Source: JAGNNV01 sp031412915
GTDB lineage: Bacteria > Acidobacteriota > Vicinamibacteria > Fen-336 > JAGNNV01
Assembly: GCA_031412915.1 (NCBI GenBank)
Contig: JANODX010000096.1
Span: 1-64,000 of the forward strand
DNA: 64,000 nt
Direction of reading: 5' to 3'
A model generated the notes under the pieces. It made no database searches, was not told the DNA's origin, and saw nothing but the letters and a program-made list of their open reading frames with translations. Below are positions 34,478 to 43,676 of the stretch, in pieces (the first letter of the stretch is position 1; each line of letters begins with the position of its first letter). Position numbers and translations under genes: made by a program.

Positions 34478-36270
34478 TGCTTGCCTCCCTGCTTCTCGCC
34501 CGCTTCCCCTGGCCGCGCTTCGTAGACCAGTTTGCCGCCCACGATGGTGGCAACGATGCGGCCCTGCAGCAGCTTCCCTGGGTCGGTCGCTCCGACCACG
34601 AGCGGGTCCGTGTCCATGACCGTGACGTCCGCCCAGCGGCCGCGAGCGAGGACGCCCGATTCCTTCTCCCAGGAAGCGGCGTAGGCGTTCCAGGTCGTGT
34701 ACCCACGCACCGCTTCTTCCGGAGTGAGGCTCTGTTCCTTGTACCAGCCCGAGGCGGGCTCCTGCTTCTTGTCCCGGCGCGTCATCGCGGCGTGCAGTCC
34801 ATAGAAGATGTTGTGATCGGAGCCGGTCAGGTCGGAGTTGAAGGCGAGGCGCGCCCCCGCCTTGCGCAGGGAGCGCCAGGCGTAGGCTCCCTTGATTCGC
34901 TGCGCACCCAGCCGATCCTCGGCCCAGGTCTTGTCCTCGACGGCGTGGGGAGGCTCCATCGAGGCGATGACGCCGAGGCGGGCGAAGCGGGGGATGTCGT
35001 CCGGATGCACGACCTGGGCGTGCTCAATACGGTGGCGGAGCCCTCGCCCTTCCGGTTTCTGGGCCAGCACCGACTCTATGAAGTCCAGGGTCTCACGGTT
35101 GCCGGCATCGCCGATGGCGTGGATGCCCACCTGGAAGCCGGCCTTCATCATTTCGGCCACGAGTTTCTGGTCGAAGCCGTACTGACCGCCGCTCACCCCG
35201 CGGTGGCCCGGCCGGTCAGAATAGTCCTGGAGCAGCCGTGCGCCCCTCGAACCGAGGGCCCCGTCGTAGTAGGCCTTCACCGAACGGGTGACCAGCATGC
35301 GGTCGTTCGTCTTGTCGGGGCCGCGGGCCAGCCACTTCCGGCACAACTCCTCTTCGCGGGCCGAGAGCATCGCGTACACACGCACGGGAAGCTGCCCCTC
35401 CGCCTCAAGCGCTTCGAACGCCCGCATGTGCCGAGCACCGGCACCTGCTTCGTGAATCGCGACGTAGCCGTCCCTGGCCATGATCTTCAGCCCGGCCAGA
35501 ACGTAGGACTTGAACTGCTCTTCGGTGGGCGCAGGAAGCGCCGAAGAGAGCAGGGGCACCGCGCGGTTGAGGAATAGACCCGTGGGGTTGCCGCTCGCAT
35601 CTTTCCGGATCTCGCCTCCTTCGGGGGCCTTCGTCTGGGCAGTGATTGCGGCTCGCTCCAGAGCCAGGCGGTTACCCCAGCCCGCGAAGCCATGAAGGCT
35701 GGCCAGATAGACGGGGTGATCGGGGACCTTCTCGCTCAGCAGGCGCAGGTCGGGATAGTGATTGGCCCAGGCACCTTCGTCCCAGCCGCCTCCTATGATC
35801 CACTGTCCTTTGGGCACGCTGCGCGCACGCGCCACGACCCGCGCCACCGCTTCCTCTTCGGTCTGGACGTCCACCAGGTCCACCCGGCTCGCCGCTTCTC
35901 CGAGCTCAGCGACGTGGACGTGGGAGTCGACGAGACCCGGAAGCACCGTGCCGCCATGCAGGTCGAGCACCCGGGTAGCCGCGCCGCGATGAGCCTCGGC
36001 ATCGCGCGTCGTGCCCACGAAGACGATCCTGCCGCCGCGGATTGCGACCGCTTCGGCGTCGGGCCGGAACCCGTCCTTCGTGCGCGGCGCGTTCTTCGCG
36101 GGCGTCCCGTCGTTCCCGGGCTCGTCCCACGCGAAGGTATAGACACGCCCGTTCAACAGAAGCAGGTCGGCCGCAGGGGTAGCCGGGGCCACGCCCCCGC
36201 GCGCAGTCATCGCAATCGCGGAAAGGCCCCAGGCCAGCATCAGTCTTCGCCCTTGGAAGGGAGTTTTCAC
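34474..36270 (-). CDS. Exported amidohydrolase (YtcJ type)
   Basis: 598 residues. A hydrophobic leader (LMLAWGLSAIAMTARGG) precedes the beta-sandwich LLLLNGRVYTF. Metal ligands are seen in VDSHVHVAELG, GIHAIGDAGNR, RIEHAQVVHPDD and NSDLTGSDHNIF, which fit the amidohydrolase-3/YtcJ branch of amidases and N-acyl hydrolases. GTG at 36270 is preceded five bases away by AAGGAGG, a strong site. It is the first gene of the operon and overlaps the flavoenzyme start by four bases, suggesting it prepares its substrate, for example by deacylation. Substrate unknown. Confidence 0.88.
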   Translation of the reverse strand: MKTPFQGRRLMLAWGLSAIAMTARGGVAPATPAADLLLLNGRVYTFAWDEPGNDGTPAKNAPRTKDGFRPDAEAVAIRGGRIVFVGTTRDAEAHRGAATRVLDLHGGTVLPGLVDSHVHVAELGEAASRVDLVDVQTEEEAVARVVARARSVPKGQWIIGGGWDEGAWANHYPDLRLLSEKVPDHPVYLASLHGFAGWGNRLALERAAITAQTKAPEGGEIRKDASGNPTGLFLNRAVPLLSSALPAPTEEQFKSYVLAGLKIMARDGYVAIHEAGAGARHMRAFEALEAEGQLPVRVYAMLSAREEELCRKWLARGPDKTNDRMLVTRSVKAYYDGALGSRGARLLQDYSDRPGHRGVSGGQYGFDQKLVAEMMKAGFQVGIHAIGDAGNRETLDFIESVLAQKPEGRGLRHRIEHAQVVHPDDIPRFARLGVIASMEPPHAVEDKTWAEDRLGAQRIKGAYAWRSLRKAGARLAFNSDLTGSDHNIFYGLHAAMTRRDKKQEPASGWYKEQSLTPEEAVRGYTTWNAYAASWEKESGVLARGRWADVTVMDTDPLVVGATDPGKLLQGRIVATIVGGKLVYEARPGEAGEKQGGKQ

Positions 36271-36350
36271 GGCGCCTCCTTATTCACTATCAAGTATTGA
36301 TGCGAGATTCTAGGCCCGGTCCGTCCGCGGCGGCAGGCGGATGACTAGGC

Positions 36351-36461
36351 ACGGCCCATTTCGGCACTCCTGGTGAAACGGTGGCTGAGCTTGCCCGCGC
36401 TGAGCCTGGTCGAAGCGTCGAAGCCACCGGCGGTCCCTTCGACCGGCTCAGGGACCGTTGG
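36351..36461. repeat. REP-like dispersed repeat, copy A
   Basis: About 110 bases starting near ACGGCCCATT, through CGGTGGCTGAGC, CTGGTCGAAGCGTCGAAGCCACCG, to GCGGTCCCTTCGACCGGCTCAGGGACCG. It contains two hairpins: GGTGGC..GCCACC and GGTCCCT..AGGGACC. It is nearly identical to the copy at 45328-45461. Confidence 0.85.
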
Positions 36462-36518
36462 ATTGCCAGTCCGCCCCTGCCCCGCTTCGGTGAACAATTC
36501 GGCAGGCGGATAGATAGG

Positions 36519-36655
36519 AACGGCCCCATTCCAGGCACTTCTGCTGAAACGGTGGCTGAGCTTGCCCACCGTAAGCATGCCTGCCGTGAGCCTGTCGAAC
36601 GGTCGAAGCGTCGAAGCCGCAGGCGGTCCCTTCGACCGGCTCAGGGACCGTTGGA
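36519..36655. repeat. REP-like dispersed repeat, copy B
   Basis: About 137 bases with the same start (AACGGCCCCATTCC), the same CGGTGGCTGAGC and GGTCCCTTCGACCGGCTCAGGGACCG hairpin elements as copy A, and an extra stretch around GTAAGCATGCCTGCCGTGAGC in the middle. Confidence 0.85.
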
Positions 36656-36779
36656 GTGCGGGTCCGCACCCGGCTCGTAAGGAGATTCTCGAAAACGTGA
36701 AAGCGTGACGCCTCAGGCGTCGCCTCTTGGCACTTCTGGCGCGGTTGGCCACTATGATCCGGGTCGGAGGCCTGTCACC

Positions 36780-38468
36780 ATGATTCGTCGTGCGTTTCTG
36801 CTCGTCGTCGCCGCACTCGCTCTGTCACCGCCCCAAGCTCACGCGCAGTCGGCGCCCGCTCGCGCCAGGCTGGGCATGGTGATCACCGAGAGTGATATCG
36901 CGTCCGAGGTCGGTTTCGAGGTCATCAAGAGCGGAGGGAATGCGATCGACGCCGCGGTGGCGACGGCTTTCGCGATGGCCGTCACCCATCCCGCCGCAGG
37001 CAATATCGGAGGGGGCGGGTTTCTCGTGTACCGACCGGAGAGCGGCGAGCCCACGTCCTACGATTTCCGGGAGCGAGCACCCGCAGGGTCCTCGGCCGGG
37101 ATGTGGATCAAGGACGGCAAGTACGACTCCGATCTCCATCACTACTCTCACCGGGCGGTGGGGGTGCCGGGCACTGTTTCCGGTCTCCACCTGGCGTGGA
37201 AGGAACATGGCTCGAAGCCGTGGAACGATCTCCTGAGGCCCGCAATGGCTCTGGCCAGGGACGGCTTCCTTATCTCGCATGGCCTCGCCCTGTCGCTCGA
37301 GGAGATGATCCCGGAGTTCAAGAAATACCCGGCGTCGCTGGCTCAGTTCTCGAAAGAAGGCGAGCCCTACCGGGCGGGCGAGATCCTCAAGCAGGCCGAC
37401 CTGGCGCGCACCCTGACCCGGATCGCCGAACAGGGACCGAAAGGCTTCTACGAGGGCGAGACGGCGATGCTCATCGAGAAAGAGATGAAGGCCCATGGCG
37501 GCCTCATTACGCGCGAGGATCTGAAGGCGTACCAGGCGAAGAAGCGCGACGTCATCAAGGGCGTCTACCGCGGCTACGACATCATCGGCATGGCCCCGCC
37601 CAGCTCGGGCGGTATCGCAGTCGTGGAGATGCTGAACCTGCTCGAGCCCTACGATCTCAAGGCGAACGGCTACGGCTCGGCCCTAAACCTGCACCTCATC
37701 ACCGAGTCGATGCGTCGGGCGTTCGCCGACCGGGCCCAGTTCATCGGCGACCCCGACTTCGTGACGGGCATGCCGATCGCGCGTTTGATCTCGAAGGAAC
37801 ATGCGGGCGTCCTGCGCATGACGATCGATCCCAACAAGGCCTCCAAGTCGTCACCCGGTTCGTTCACCTGGCCCGCCGAATCCCGGGAAACGACTCACCT
37901 GTCGATCGTCGACGGCAGGCGCAACGCCGTGTCCCTGACCTACACCATCGAGGACTATTACGGCTCGCGCATCGTCGTGCCCGGGGCCGGGTTCCTGCTG
38001 AACAACGAGATGGGCGACTTCAACGCCGGGGCGGGGCTGACGGACGAGCGCGGTCTCATCGGCACGGCGCCGAACCTCACGGAAGCCGGCAAGCGAATGC
38101 TGTCGAGCATGTCGCCCACGATCCTGGCCAGGGACGGCAAGCTCTTCATGATCACCGGGTCGCCGGGCGGCCGCACCATCATCAACACGGTTCTGACCAC
38201 CATTCTCAATGTGGTGGATTTCGGGATGAACGCCCAGGAGGCGGTCGATGCGGGCCGCATGCACCACCAGTGGCTGCCCGACCGGCTCACCGTCGAACGC
38301 TACGGATTCTCGGCCGACACCATCAAAGCCCTGCGGGCGATGGGCCACACGGTGATCGAAGAGGGCGGCCAGGGCGCCGCACAGGTGATCGTCCTCAACC
38401 AGAAGCAGAACATCCTGGAGGGTGGGGTCGATCGGCGCGTGTCCGACGGCGGAGCGGCTGGGAAATAG
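36780..38468 (+). CDS. ggt: Gamma-glutamyltransferase, periplasmic
   Basis: 562 residues with a signal peptide ending AHAQ. It cleaves gamma-glutamyl bonds such as in glutathione and transfers or hydrolyses glutamate. The precursor self-processes before a threonine; here TTHLSIVD starts at residue 371, giving a large subunit and a small subunit of about 190 residues. GGNAIDAAVATAFAMAVTHPAAGNIGGGGF, MAPPSSGGIAV, SSMSPTI and TGSPGGRTI are all conserved. GGAGG lies nine bases before the ATG. The gene stands alone, divergent from the amidohydrolase operon. Confidence 0.95.
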   Translation: MIRRAFLLVVAALALSPPQAHAQSAPARARLGMVITESDIASEVGFEVIKSGGNAIDAAVATAFAMAVTHPAAGNIGGGGFLVYRPESGEPTSYDFRERAPAGSSAGMWIKDGKYDSDLHHYSHRAVGVPGTVSGLHLAWKEHGSKPWNDLLRPAMALARDGFLISHGLALSLEEMIPEFKKYPASLAQFSKEGEPYRAGEILKQADLARTLTRIAEQGPKGFYEGETAMLIEKEMKAHGGLITREDLKAYQAKKRDVIKGVYRGYDIIGMAPPSSGGIAVVEMLNLLEPYDLKANGYGSALNLHLITESMRRAFADRAQFIGDPDFVTGMPIARLISKEHAGVLRMTIDPNKASKSSPGSFTWPAESRETTHLSIVDGRRNAVSLTYTIEDYYGSRIVVPGAGFLLNNEMGDFNAGAGLTDERGLIGTAPNLTEAGKRMLSSMSPTILARDGKLFMITGSPGGRTIINTVLTTILNVVDFGMNAQEAVDAGRMHHQWLPDRLTVERYGFSADTIKALRAMGHTVIEEGGQGAAQVIVLNQKQNILEGGVDRRVSDGGAAGK

Positions 38469-38824
38469 AAGAACCCCGGTTGTCGCTCAAATCGAGAAGG
38501 GCGAGGGGCGACGGAGAAGCGCCCCCTCGGGACATGCGCGCTGAATTGCGCGACTTCGACGCGCCGCCACGGGGCAGGCAGCAAGGCCGCAGGCAAATTG
38601 CGTGCGGCGCCGGGGAGTCTGGGCGCTGCATTTTTTGCGCTGAAATTTTCTATGAAATCGAAAACCAACTTGCTTTTCGGAACAAAGCGGGATTACGATT
38701 CAAACACTTTAGGTTCACCGTCAGGACCTCCGGGCTCATCAGGCCCAGCCTTTGTGCTGGACGGGTTGGGAAAGTCCGGGGCAGTTCGGGCGTTTTCTCT
38801 GGCGTTTTCCCTTTGGAGCTTTCG
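38469..38824 (+). promoter_or_regulatory. Upstream region of the third TonB receptor gene
   Basis: 356 bases. The stretch 38625-38710 is clearly richer in A and T than its surroundings. TTGCTT at 38670-38675 and TACGAT at 38694-38699, 18 bases apart, form a weak promoter candidate. I see no gene or repeat-family copy here. Confidence 0.35.
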
Positions 38825-41800
38825 ATGAAACAGTTGAGAAATTGGCTCGCGTGCGGCATTGTGCTACTCGCCGGCGCAACCGCGACCCTGGCCCAGACCT
38901 ATCACGGAGGCCTGCGCGGAATCGTCCGCGAAGCGGGCGCCGTTGTACCCGGAGTCTCTGTCGCGTTGACCAACGAGGGGACCAATGCGGTCCGAACCAC
39001 CCAGACGAACACTCTGGGAGAGTACGTTTTCGCCCAGGTGGATCCGGGAAGTTACGCCCTCAAGGTTGGGATCCAGGGCTTCAAAACCATTGATACCAAG
39101 GGATTGAGAATCGGCACACAGCAGTTCCGCACCATGGACTTCACCCTCGAGATCGGCACCCTGGCCGAGACCGTCGTGGTCGAAGGTACGGCCCAGTTGC
39201 TCGAAACCTCGAACGCCTCGGTGAGCAGCACGCTCGACTCCGCCACGCTGCAGACCCTTCCCACCGCCGGCCGCAACCCGTTCTTCCTGGCCACCATAAC
39301 CCCCGGGGTGACCCACACCGGCGACCCGCAGTTCGTTCGCCAGCAGGACCAGACCAACTCCTCGCTTCTCTCCCTCGGGGGCGGACCGCGGCGCGGCAAC
39401 AACTACACCCTCGACGGCGTTTCGGTCGTGGACATCCGCAACCGCGCCACCATCATCCCTTCGCTCGAGGCGGTGGAAGAGGTCAAGATCCAGGTCAGCA
39501 CGTACGACTCCGAGATGGGGCGCACCGGCGGGGGCGTCTTCAACATGACGGGCAAGTCGGGAAGCAATGCCTGGCATGGCGCTGCCCTGGGCCAGACCCG
39601 GCCGAGTTCGATGAGGGCCCGGGATTTCTTCTCTCAGAAGGCCTGCGACGCGGATGCCAGCGCCTGCGAGAAGTCCGATACCTACTTCTATCTGTACGGG
39701 GGCTCGATCGGCGGCCCGATCGTGAAGAACAAGACCTTCTTCTGGGGAACGTTCGAGGGCTACGATACGAACACCCGAAGCAGTCAGGTCGTGATCACAC
39801 CGACCGATCGCGAGTTGAACGGAGACTTCTCCCAGAGCGGGGTCACGATCTACGACCCCCTGACCACGCGGCCGGATCCGAACCGGCCGGGGCAGTACAT
39901 CCGCACTCCCTTCCCGGGCAACGTGATCCCGGCCAATCGCATCAGCCCGGTGGCCGCTGGGCTCCGGAAATTCTGGCCTAAGCCCGGAGCCTTCGACGCT
40001 TCCCTGGTGGACAAGTCGATCACCGGAACGCTCAAGCTCGATCAGATATGGAACGAAAAGGTGCGCTCGTCGGCGATGTATGGCTACTATGACTCGACGG
40101 AGCCTGCGGTTCGCTCCTACGGTGGGGACATCGGCCAGAACCCTGCCGACCCCGGTGACGGCGCGCTCTACCGCACGGTCCACGCCATAGCCATCAACAA
40201 CACGATCACTCCCAACGCCAGCACCGTCGCGCACGTGCGGTTCGGGTATACGAGCTTCGCTGACGACTGCGTGCCCGTGGAATTCGACCCCGGCACACTT
40301 GGGTTCGCTTCGTCCTATGCATCGGCAGTCCCTCGGAAGAAGTTCCCGGCCTTCGCCGTCGGGGATTACGGCACGGACTACAACGGCCGGCTATTCGGGG
40401 ACCGTGGTATCCAGGACACCGGCTACTACTCGTGGGACGCCAATGCCTCGATGTCCAAACTGATGGGTAAGCACACCGTCAAGTTCGGAGCGTCCTACCG
40501 GCAGATCGGGTTCACGAATACCACCGCCGCCCAGTCCAGCGGTGAATTCACCTTCAACGGCCAGTTCACGAGCGCCAACCCGCTGAGCCCCACGAACAAC
40601 GACCCGTATGCGCTCTCGGCATTTCTGCTCGGCTACCCGTCGACCGGTAGCATGGTCGTGGCTACGCCGAACGACTTCTTCATCAACTACTACGCGGGGT
40701 ATGTCCAGGACGACATCCGGATCAACTCCAACCTGACCGTGAACGCGGGCGTCCGTTACGAGTTCGAGCAGGGCTTGCAGGAGAAGAACAACGCCTTCAC
40801 GGTCGGCTTCGACCGTGACCGCGCCTTCCCCGTGCAGGTCGGGGGCCTGAATCTCAAAGGCGGTCTGCAATACGCGGGAGTGGATGGGTATCCGACACAC
40901 CAGAGCGACCCCTCCAAGACGAAGTTCGCGCCGCGCGCGGGCTTCGCGTGGTCGATCGACTCGAAGACGGTGTTGCGCGGAGGCTTTGGCCTGTTCTGGG
41001 CTCCCTACCAGTACGCGTTCCCGAGCGAGACCAACCTCGGGGCACGCGGCTTCACCCAGGTGACCGACTACGTGGCGAGCACCGACGGAGGCCTGACCCC
41101 TTGCGCGACTTGCAACATCGTGAATCCGTTCCCGAGAGGATTCCAGCAGCCCACCGGCAGCAAGAACGGTCTGGCGACGGGTGCTGGCGGCACGGTGGAA
41201 TTCGTGGACCAGTTCCGCCAGTCTCCCTATGTGCAACAGTACTCCCTCGACTTCCAGCGTGAGATCGGCGGCAGAATCACGTTGGGGCTCGGCTACATCG
41301 GGTCCCGCACCGAGAGGATCGGGGTCGGCGGCAACGATTCCGCGACTGTCAATATCAACCAGCTCGATCCGAAATATCAGGCCCTGGGCGCGGCCCTGGC
41401 GCAGCAGGTGCCAAACCCGTTCTTCGGCAACGCGACCTTCGGCTCCTTCTCGACCTCACCCACCATCTCCCGCGGGCAACTCCTGCGTCCCTACCCACAG
41501 TTCGGCGACGTCCTCGCCCACCAGGTGAGTGCCGGCAAGGCGCGCTATCACTCGCTGATCGTGAGGATGGAGCGGCCAATGCGGGGCGGCTGGGGTGGCC
41601 GCATCAACTACACCTGGAGTTCCAACGAGAGCAACGTCTTCGGCGAGCGGAACGCGTTCAGCAACAACGGCGGCGCCCAGTCCCGGCCGGTCAACAGCTA
41701 CGACCTCGATGCCGAGTACGCACCCTCGGTGACGGAGCAGCCGCATCGGCTCAACTACGCTATTACCTTCGAACTGCCTTTCGGCAAGGGCAAGAAGCAC

Positions 41801-42313
41801 TTGTCGGAGCCGGGTCTGGCCCGTGTCCTGTTCGGCGGCTGGTCGATCACGGGGGTCGGGTACTTCCAAAGCGGTTTCCCGGTGGTCGTCACCCAGGCCT
41901 CCAACAACTCCGGCGTGTTCGGGAGAATTCAGCGACCGAACGTGACGGGCACCGACCCCGCGACCTCGGGCAGCACCGAGGATCGATATAACGCGAGCTG
42001 CGGTTGCATCGCGAACTGGTTCAACCCGGCCGCGTGGTCGGCCGCTGCGCCTTTCACGTTCGGCAACGCCCCGCGCACGGACAGCCGTATGCGGACGCCG
42101 TTCAAGACCCAGACGGACATCGCGTTCCAGAAGACCGAGCCTTTGGGCTCAGGCGGCAAGAACCTGATGTTCCGGTTGGAGATGATCAACATCCTCAACG
42201 ACTCGCAGTTCAGCGGGCCGAACACGAGCTTCGGTTCCTCGAGCTTCGGGAGAATCACCGGTCTACGAGGTTTCCCGCGCCTGATGCAAGTCATGGTACG
42301 GCTCGGGTTCTAG
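38825..42313 (+). CDS. TonB-dependent receptor, Oar-like, third
   Basis: 1162 residues: signal peptide ending TLAQ, a carboxypeptidase-regulatory-like domain at about 28-110 (GIVREAGAVVPGVSVALTNEGTN.. GYVFAQVDPGSYALKV-like), and the plug (ETVVVEGTAQLLETSNASVSSTLDSATLQTLPTAGRNPF, NNYTLDGVSVVDIRNRATIIPSLEAVEEVKIQ). A long barrel follows, ending GFPRLMQVMVRLGF. The wording is typical of the expanded Acidobacteriota receptor family. GGAG lies five bases before the ATG. A strong terminator follows, so it is a single-gene unit. Ligand unknown. Confidence 0.92.
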   Translation: MKQLRNWLACGIVLLAGATATLAQTYHGGLRGIVREAGAVVPGVSVALTNEGTNAVRTTQTNTLGEYVFAQVDPGSYALKVGIQGFKTIDTKGLRIGTQQFRTMDFTLEIGTLAETVVVEGTAQLLETSNASVSSTLDSATLQTLPTAGRNPFFLATITPGVTHTGDPQFVRQQDQTNSSLLSLGGGPRRGNNYTLDGVSVVDIRNRATIIPSLEAVEEVKIQVSTYDSEMGRTGGGVFNMTGKSGSNAWHGAALGQTRPSSMRARDFFSQKACDADASACEKSDTYFYLYGGSIGGPIVKNKTFFWGTFEGYDTNTRSSQVVITPTDRELNGDFSQSGVTIYDPLTTRPDPNRPGQYIRTPFPGNVIPANRISPVAAGLRKFWPKPGAFDASLVDKSITGTLKLDQIWNEKVRSSAMYGYYDSTEPAVRSYGGDIGQNPADPGDGALYRTVHAIAINNTITPNASTVAHVRFGYTSFADDCVPVEFDPGTLGFASSYASAVPRKKFPAFAVGDYGTDYNGRLFGDRGIQDTGYYSWDANASMSKLMGKHTVKFGASYRQIGFTNTTAAQSSGEFTFNGQFTSANPLSPTNNDPYALSAFLLGYPSTGSMVVATPNDFFINYYAGYVQDDIRINSNLTVNAGVRYEFEQGLQEKNNAFTVGFDRDRAFPVQVGGLNLKGGLQYAGVDGYPTHQSDPSKTKFAPRAGFAWSIDSKTVLRGGFGLFWAPYQYAFPSETNLGARGFTQVTDYVASTDGGLTPCATCNIVNPFPRGFQQPTGSKNGLATGAGGTVEFVDQFRQSPYVQQYSLDFQREIGGRITLGLGYIGSRTERIGVGGNDSATVNINQLDPKYQALGAALAQQVPNPFFGNATFGSFSTSPTISRGQLLRPYPQFGDVLAHQVSAGKARYHSLIVRMERPMRGGWGGRINYTWSSNESNVFGERNAFSNNGGAQSRPVNSYDLDAEYAPSVTEQPHRLNYAITFELPFGKGKKHLSEPGLARVLFGGWSITGVGYFQSGFPVVVTQASNNSGVFGRIQRPNVTGTDPATSGSTEDRYNASCGCIANWFNPAAWSAAAPFTFGNAPRTDSRMRTPFKTQTDIAFQKTEPLGSGGKNLMFRLEMINILNDSQFSGPNTSFGSSSFGRITGLRGFPRLMQVMVRLGF

Positions 42314-42356
42314 CGAGCACCCGGGTAACCGGGCGGTCGTTTCGACCAAATCTCAC

Positions 42357-42386
42357 CGGGCGGCTCCTTCGGGGGCCGCCCGTTTT
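42357..42386 (+). terminator. Intrinsic terminator with UUCG loop
   Basis: CGGGCGGC pairs perfectly with GCCGCCCG; an inner TCC/GGG extension closes a TTCG tetraloop, and TTTT follows directly. It lies 43 bases after the TonB receptor stop. A textbook rho-independent terminator. Confidence 0.92.
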
Positions 42387-42443
42387 AGTTCCGGCCTCGA
42401 AACATCATCGTCTCGGTCGGTGGGCTAGGCTAGGATCCGCCTC

Positions 42444-43676
42444 GTGAGCTTGCAGCAACCGAGGCGCGCAAGGTCGGTGGATCGCCCAGGTGTCACCCGC
42501 CGGGGGTTCCTGGGGGCCACCCTGGCCGTGAGCGGTGGCGCCCTGGCGGGCCCGCGCGAGTTCGGGTTTCCTCAGGCGGCTGCCTCCAGCGCAGCGCCAT
42601 GTCCCGACCCGTTCAGGGACGGGCGCCTGCTCGGCACCCTGCCCCTGTCGGGGCGAGGTGCTTTCGAGCACCCGCTCGGAACGATGCTGGGCGAAGGGCT
42701 GGACGCGAGACTCGCGACCGATTTGTCGACCCTGACTCCGGACACCCTGGTCACGCCGAGCGACCGCTTCTTCGTACGCACGAGCACTCCCCCGGATCTC
42801 GACGCGCGGGGGCCCTGGACGATCAACGTTCGTGGCCTGGTCCCGGCCGCTCTCGATCTTGGTCTCCATTCACTGACGCCCCTCGCACGCCCGATGGGCG
42901 TCCACCTGATGGAGTGCGCGGGCAACAACAACCCGGCCAACTTCGGCCTGATGGGAGCCGCGAGCTGGGCCGGCATCCCGCTCGAGCGCGTGCTCGAGCG
43001 GGCCCATCCGCTGCCCCGGGCCACCCGCGTGCTGGTTTCGGGGATGGATGCGCAACCCGGCCGTTCACGCACGTCGCTGCCCGGTGCGAGCTGGATCTTC
43101 ACGCTGGACCAGATCGAGCGCGCGCGGCCATTCCTGGCCACCGAGATGAACGGTGCGCCTCTTCCGAGGGTGCACGGCGCGCCCGTGCGCCTGATCGTGC
43201 CTCGCTGGTACGGCTGCGCCAGCATCAAATGGGTCACCGGTATCGAGTTCGTCGACGAGGATGCCGCTTCGACCCCGCACATGCGCGAGTTCGCGAGGCG
43301 CACCCACCAGGACGGAATACCGATGCGGGCGAGCGACTTCAAGGCCGCGAGCATCGACCAGGCGGCCATGCCCGTGCGCGTCGAGAAGTGGCTGGTGAAT
43401 GGGTCGATCCGCTACCGCGTGGTGGGGATCGTGTGGGGCGGCGACCGGATCACCGACACCCTGCAGATCGGCTTCGGCTCGGACGACTCGTATGTGCCGG
43501 TGGAGGTGTGCCCCAAACCAACCACCAACGACACCTGGAGTCTGTGGTCATACGAGTGGAGACCGCGCACGCCCGGGTACTACCAGATCCTGCTCCGCTT
43601 CGGCGATCGGTCCATCCCTACTCGACGTCTCGATCTCTACTACTACATTCGTGGCGTCCGGGTGGACGAGGTCTAG
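42444..43676 (+). CDS. Tat-exported sulfite-oxidase-like molybdopterin enzyme
   Basis: 410 residues. A twin-arginine leader is at 19-35 (TRRGFLGATLAVSGGAL). The molybdopterin domain follows, with the Mo-ligating cysteine at 158 in HLMECAGNNNPANFG and the typical GAASWAGIPLERVLE next. The second half (GIVWGGDRITDTLQIGF.. TTNDTWSLWSYEWRPRTPGYYQILLRFGD) is the Ig-like dimerisation domain. There is no heme domain. It resembles periplasmic SoxC/sulfite dehydrogenase-type proteins; CAGNNN replaces the more usual CAGNRR, so the substrate may differ. GTG at 42444 has AGGA eight bases upstream. The stop overlaps the next start by one base. Confidence 0.87.
   Translation: MSLQQPRRARSVDRPGVTRRGFLGATLAVSGGALAGPREFGFPQAAASSAAPCPDPFRDGRLLGTLPLSGRGAFEHPLGTMLGEGLDARLATDLSTLTPDTLVTPSDRFFVRTSTPPDLDARGPWTINVRGLVPAALDLGLHSLTPLARPMGVHLMECAGNNNPANFGLMGAASWAGIPLERVLERAHPLPRATRVLVSGMDAQPGRSRTSLPGASWIFTLDQIERARPFLATEMNGAPLPRVHGAPVRLIVPRWYGCASIKWVTGIEFVDEDAASTPHMREFARRTHQDGIPMRASDFKAASIDQAAMPVRVEKWLVNGSIRYRVVGIVWGGDRITDTLQIGFGSDDSYVPVEVCPKPTTNDTWSLWSYEWRPRTPGYYQILLRFGDRSIPTRRLDLYYYIRGVRVDEV

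Larger units (their letters stand above)
36271..36779. other. Divergent intergenic region holding two repeat copies
   Basis: 509 bases between the divergent amidohydrolase operon and ggt. The centre holds two REP-like repeat copies, listed separately. On the minus strand TAGAAT at 36307-36312 lies about 40 bases upstream of the GTG and could be a -10 element without an evident -35. No gene is supported. Confidence 0.5.

Noticed and set aside
37103..38824. In-frame extension of 574 codons ahead of the third TonB receptor gene
   Set aside because: It runs through ggt in another frame; the signal peptide and ribosome site place the start at 38825.
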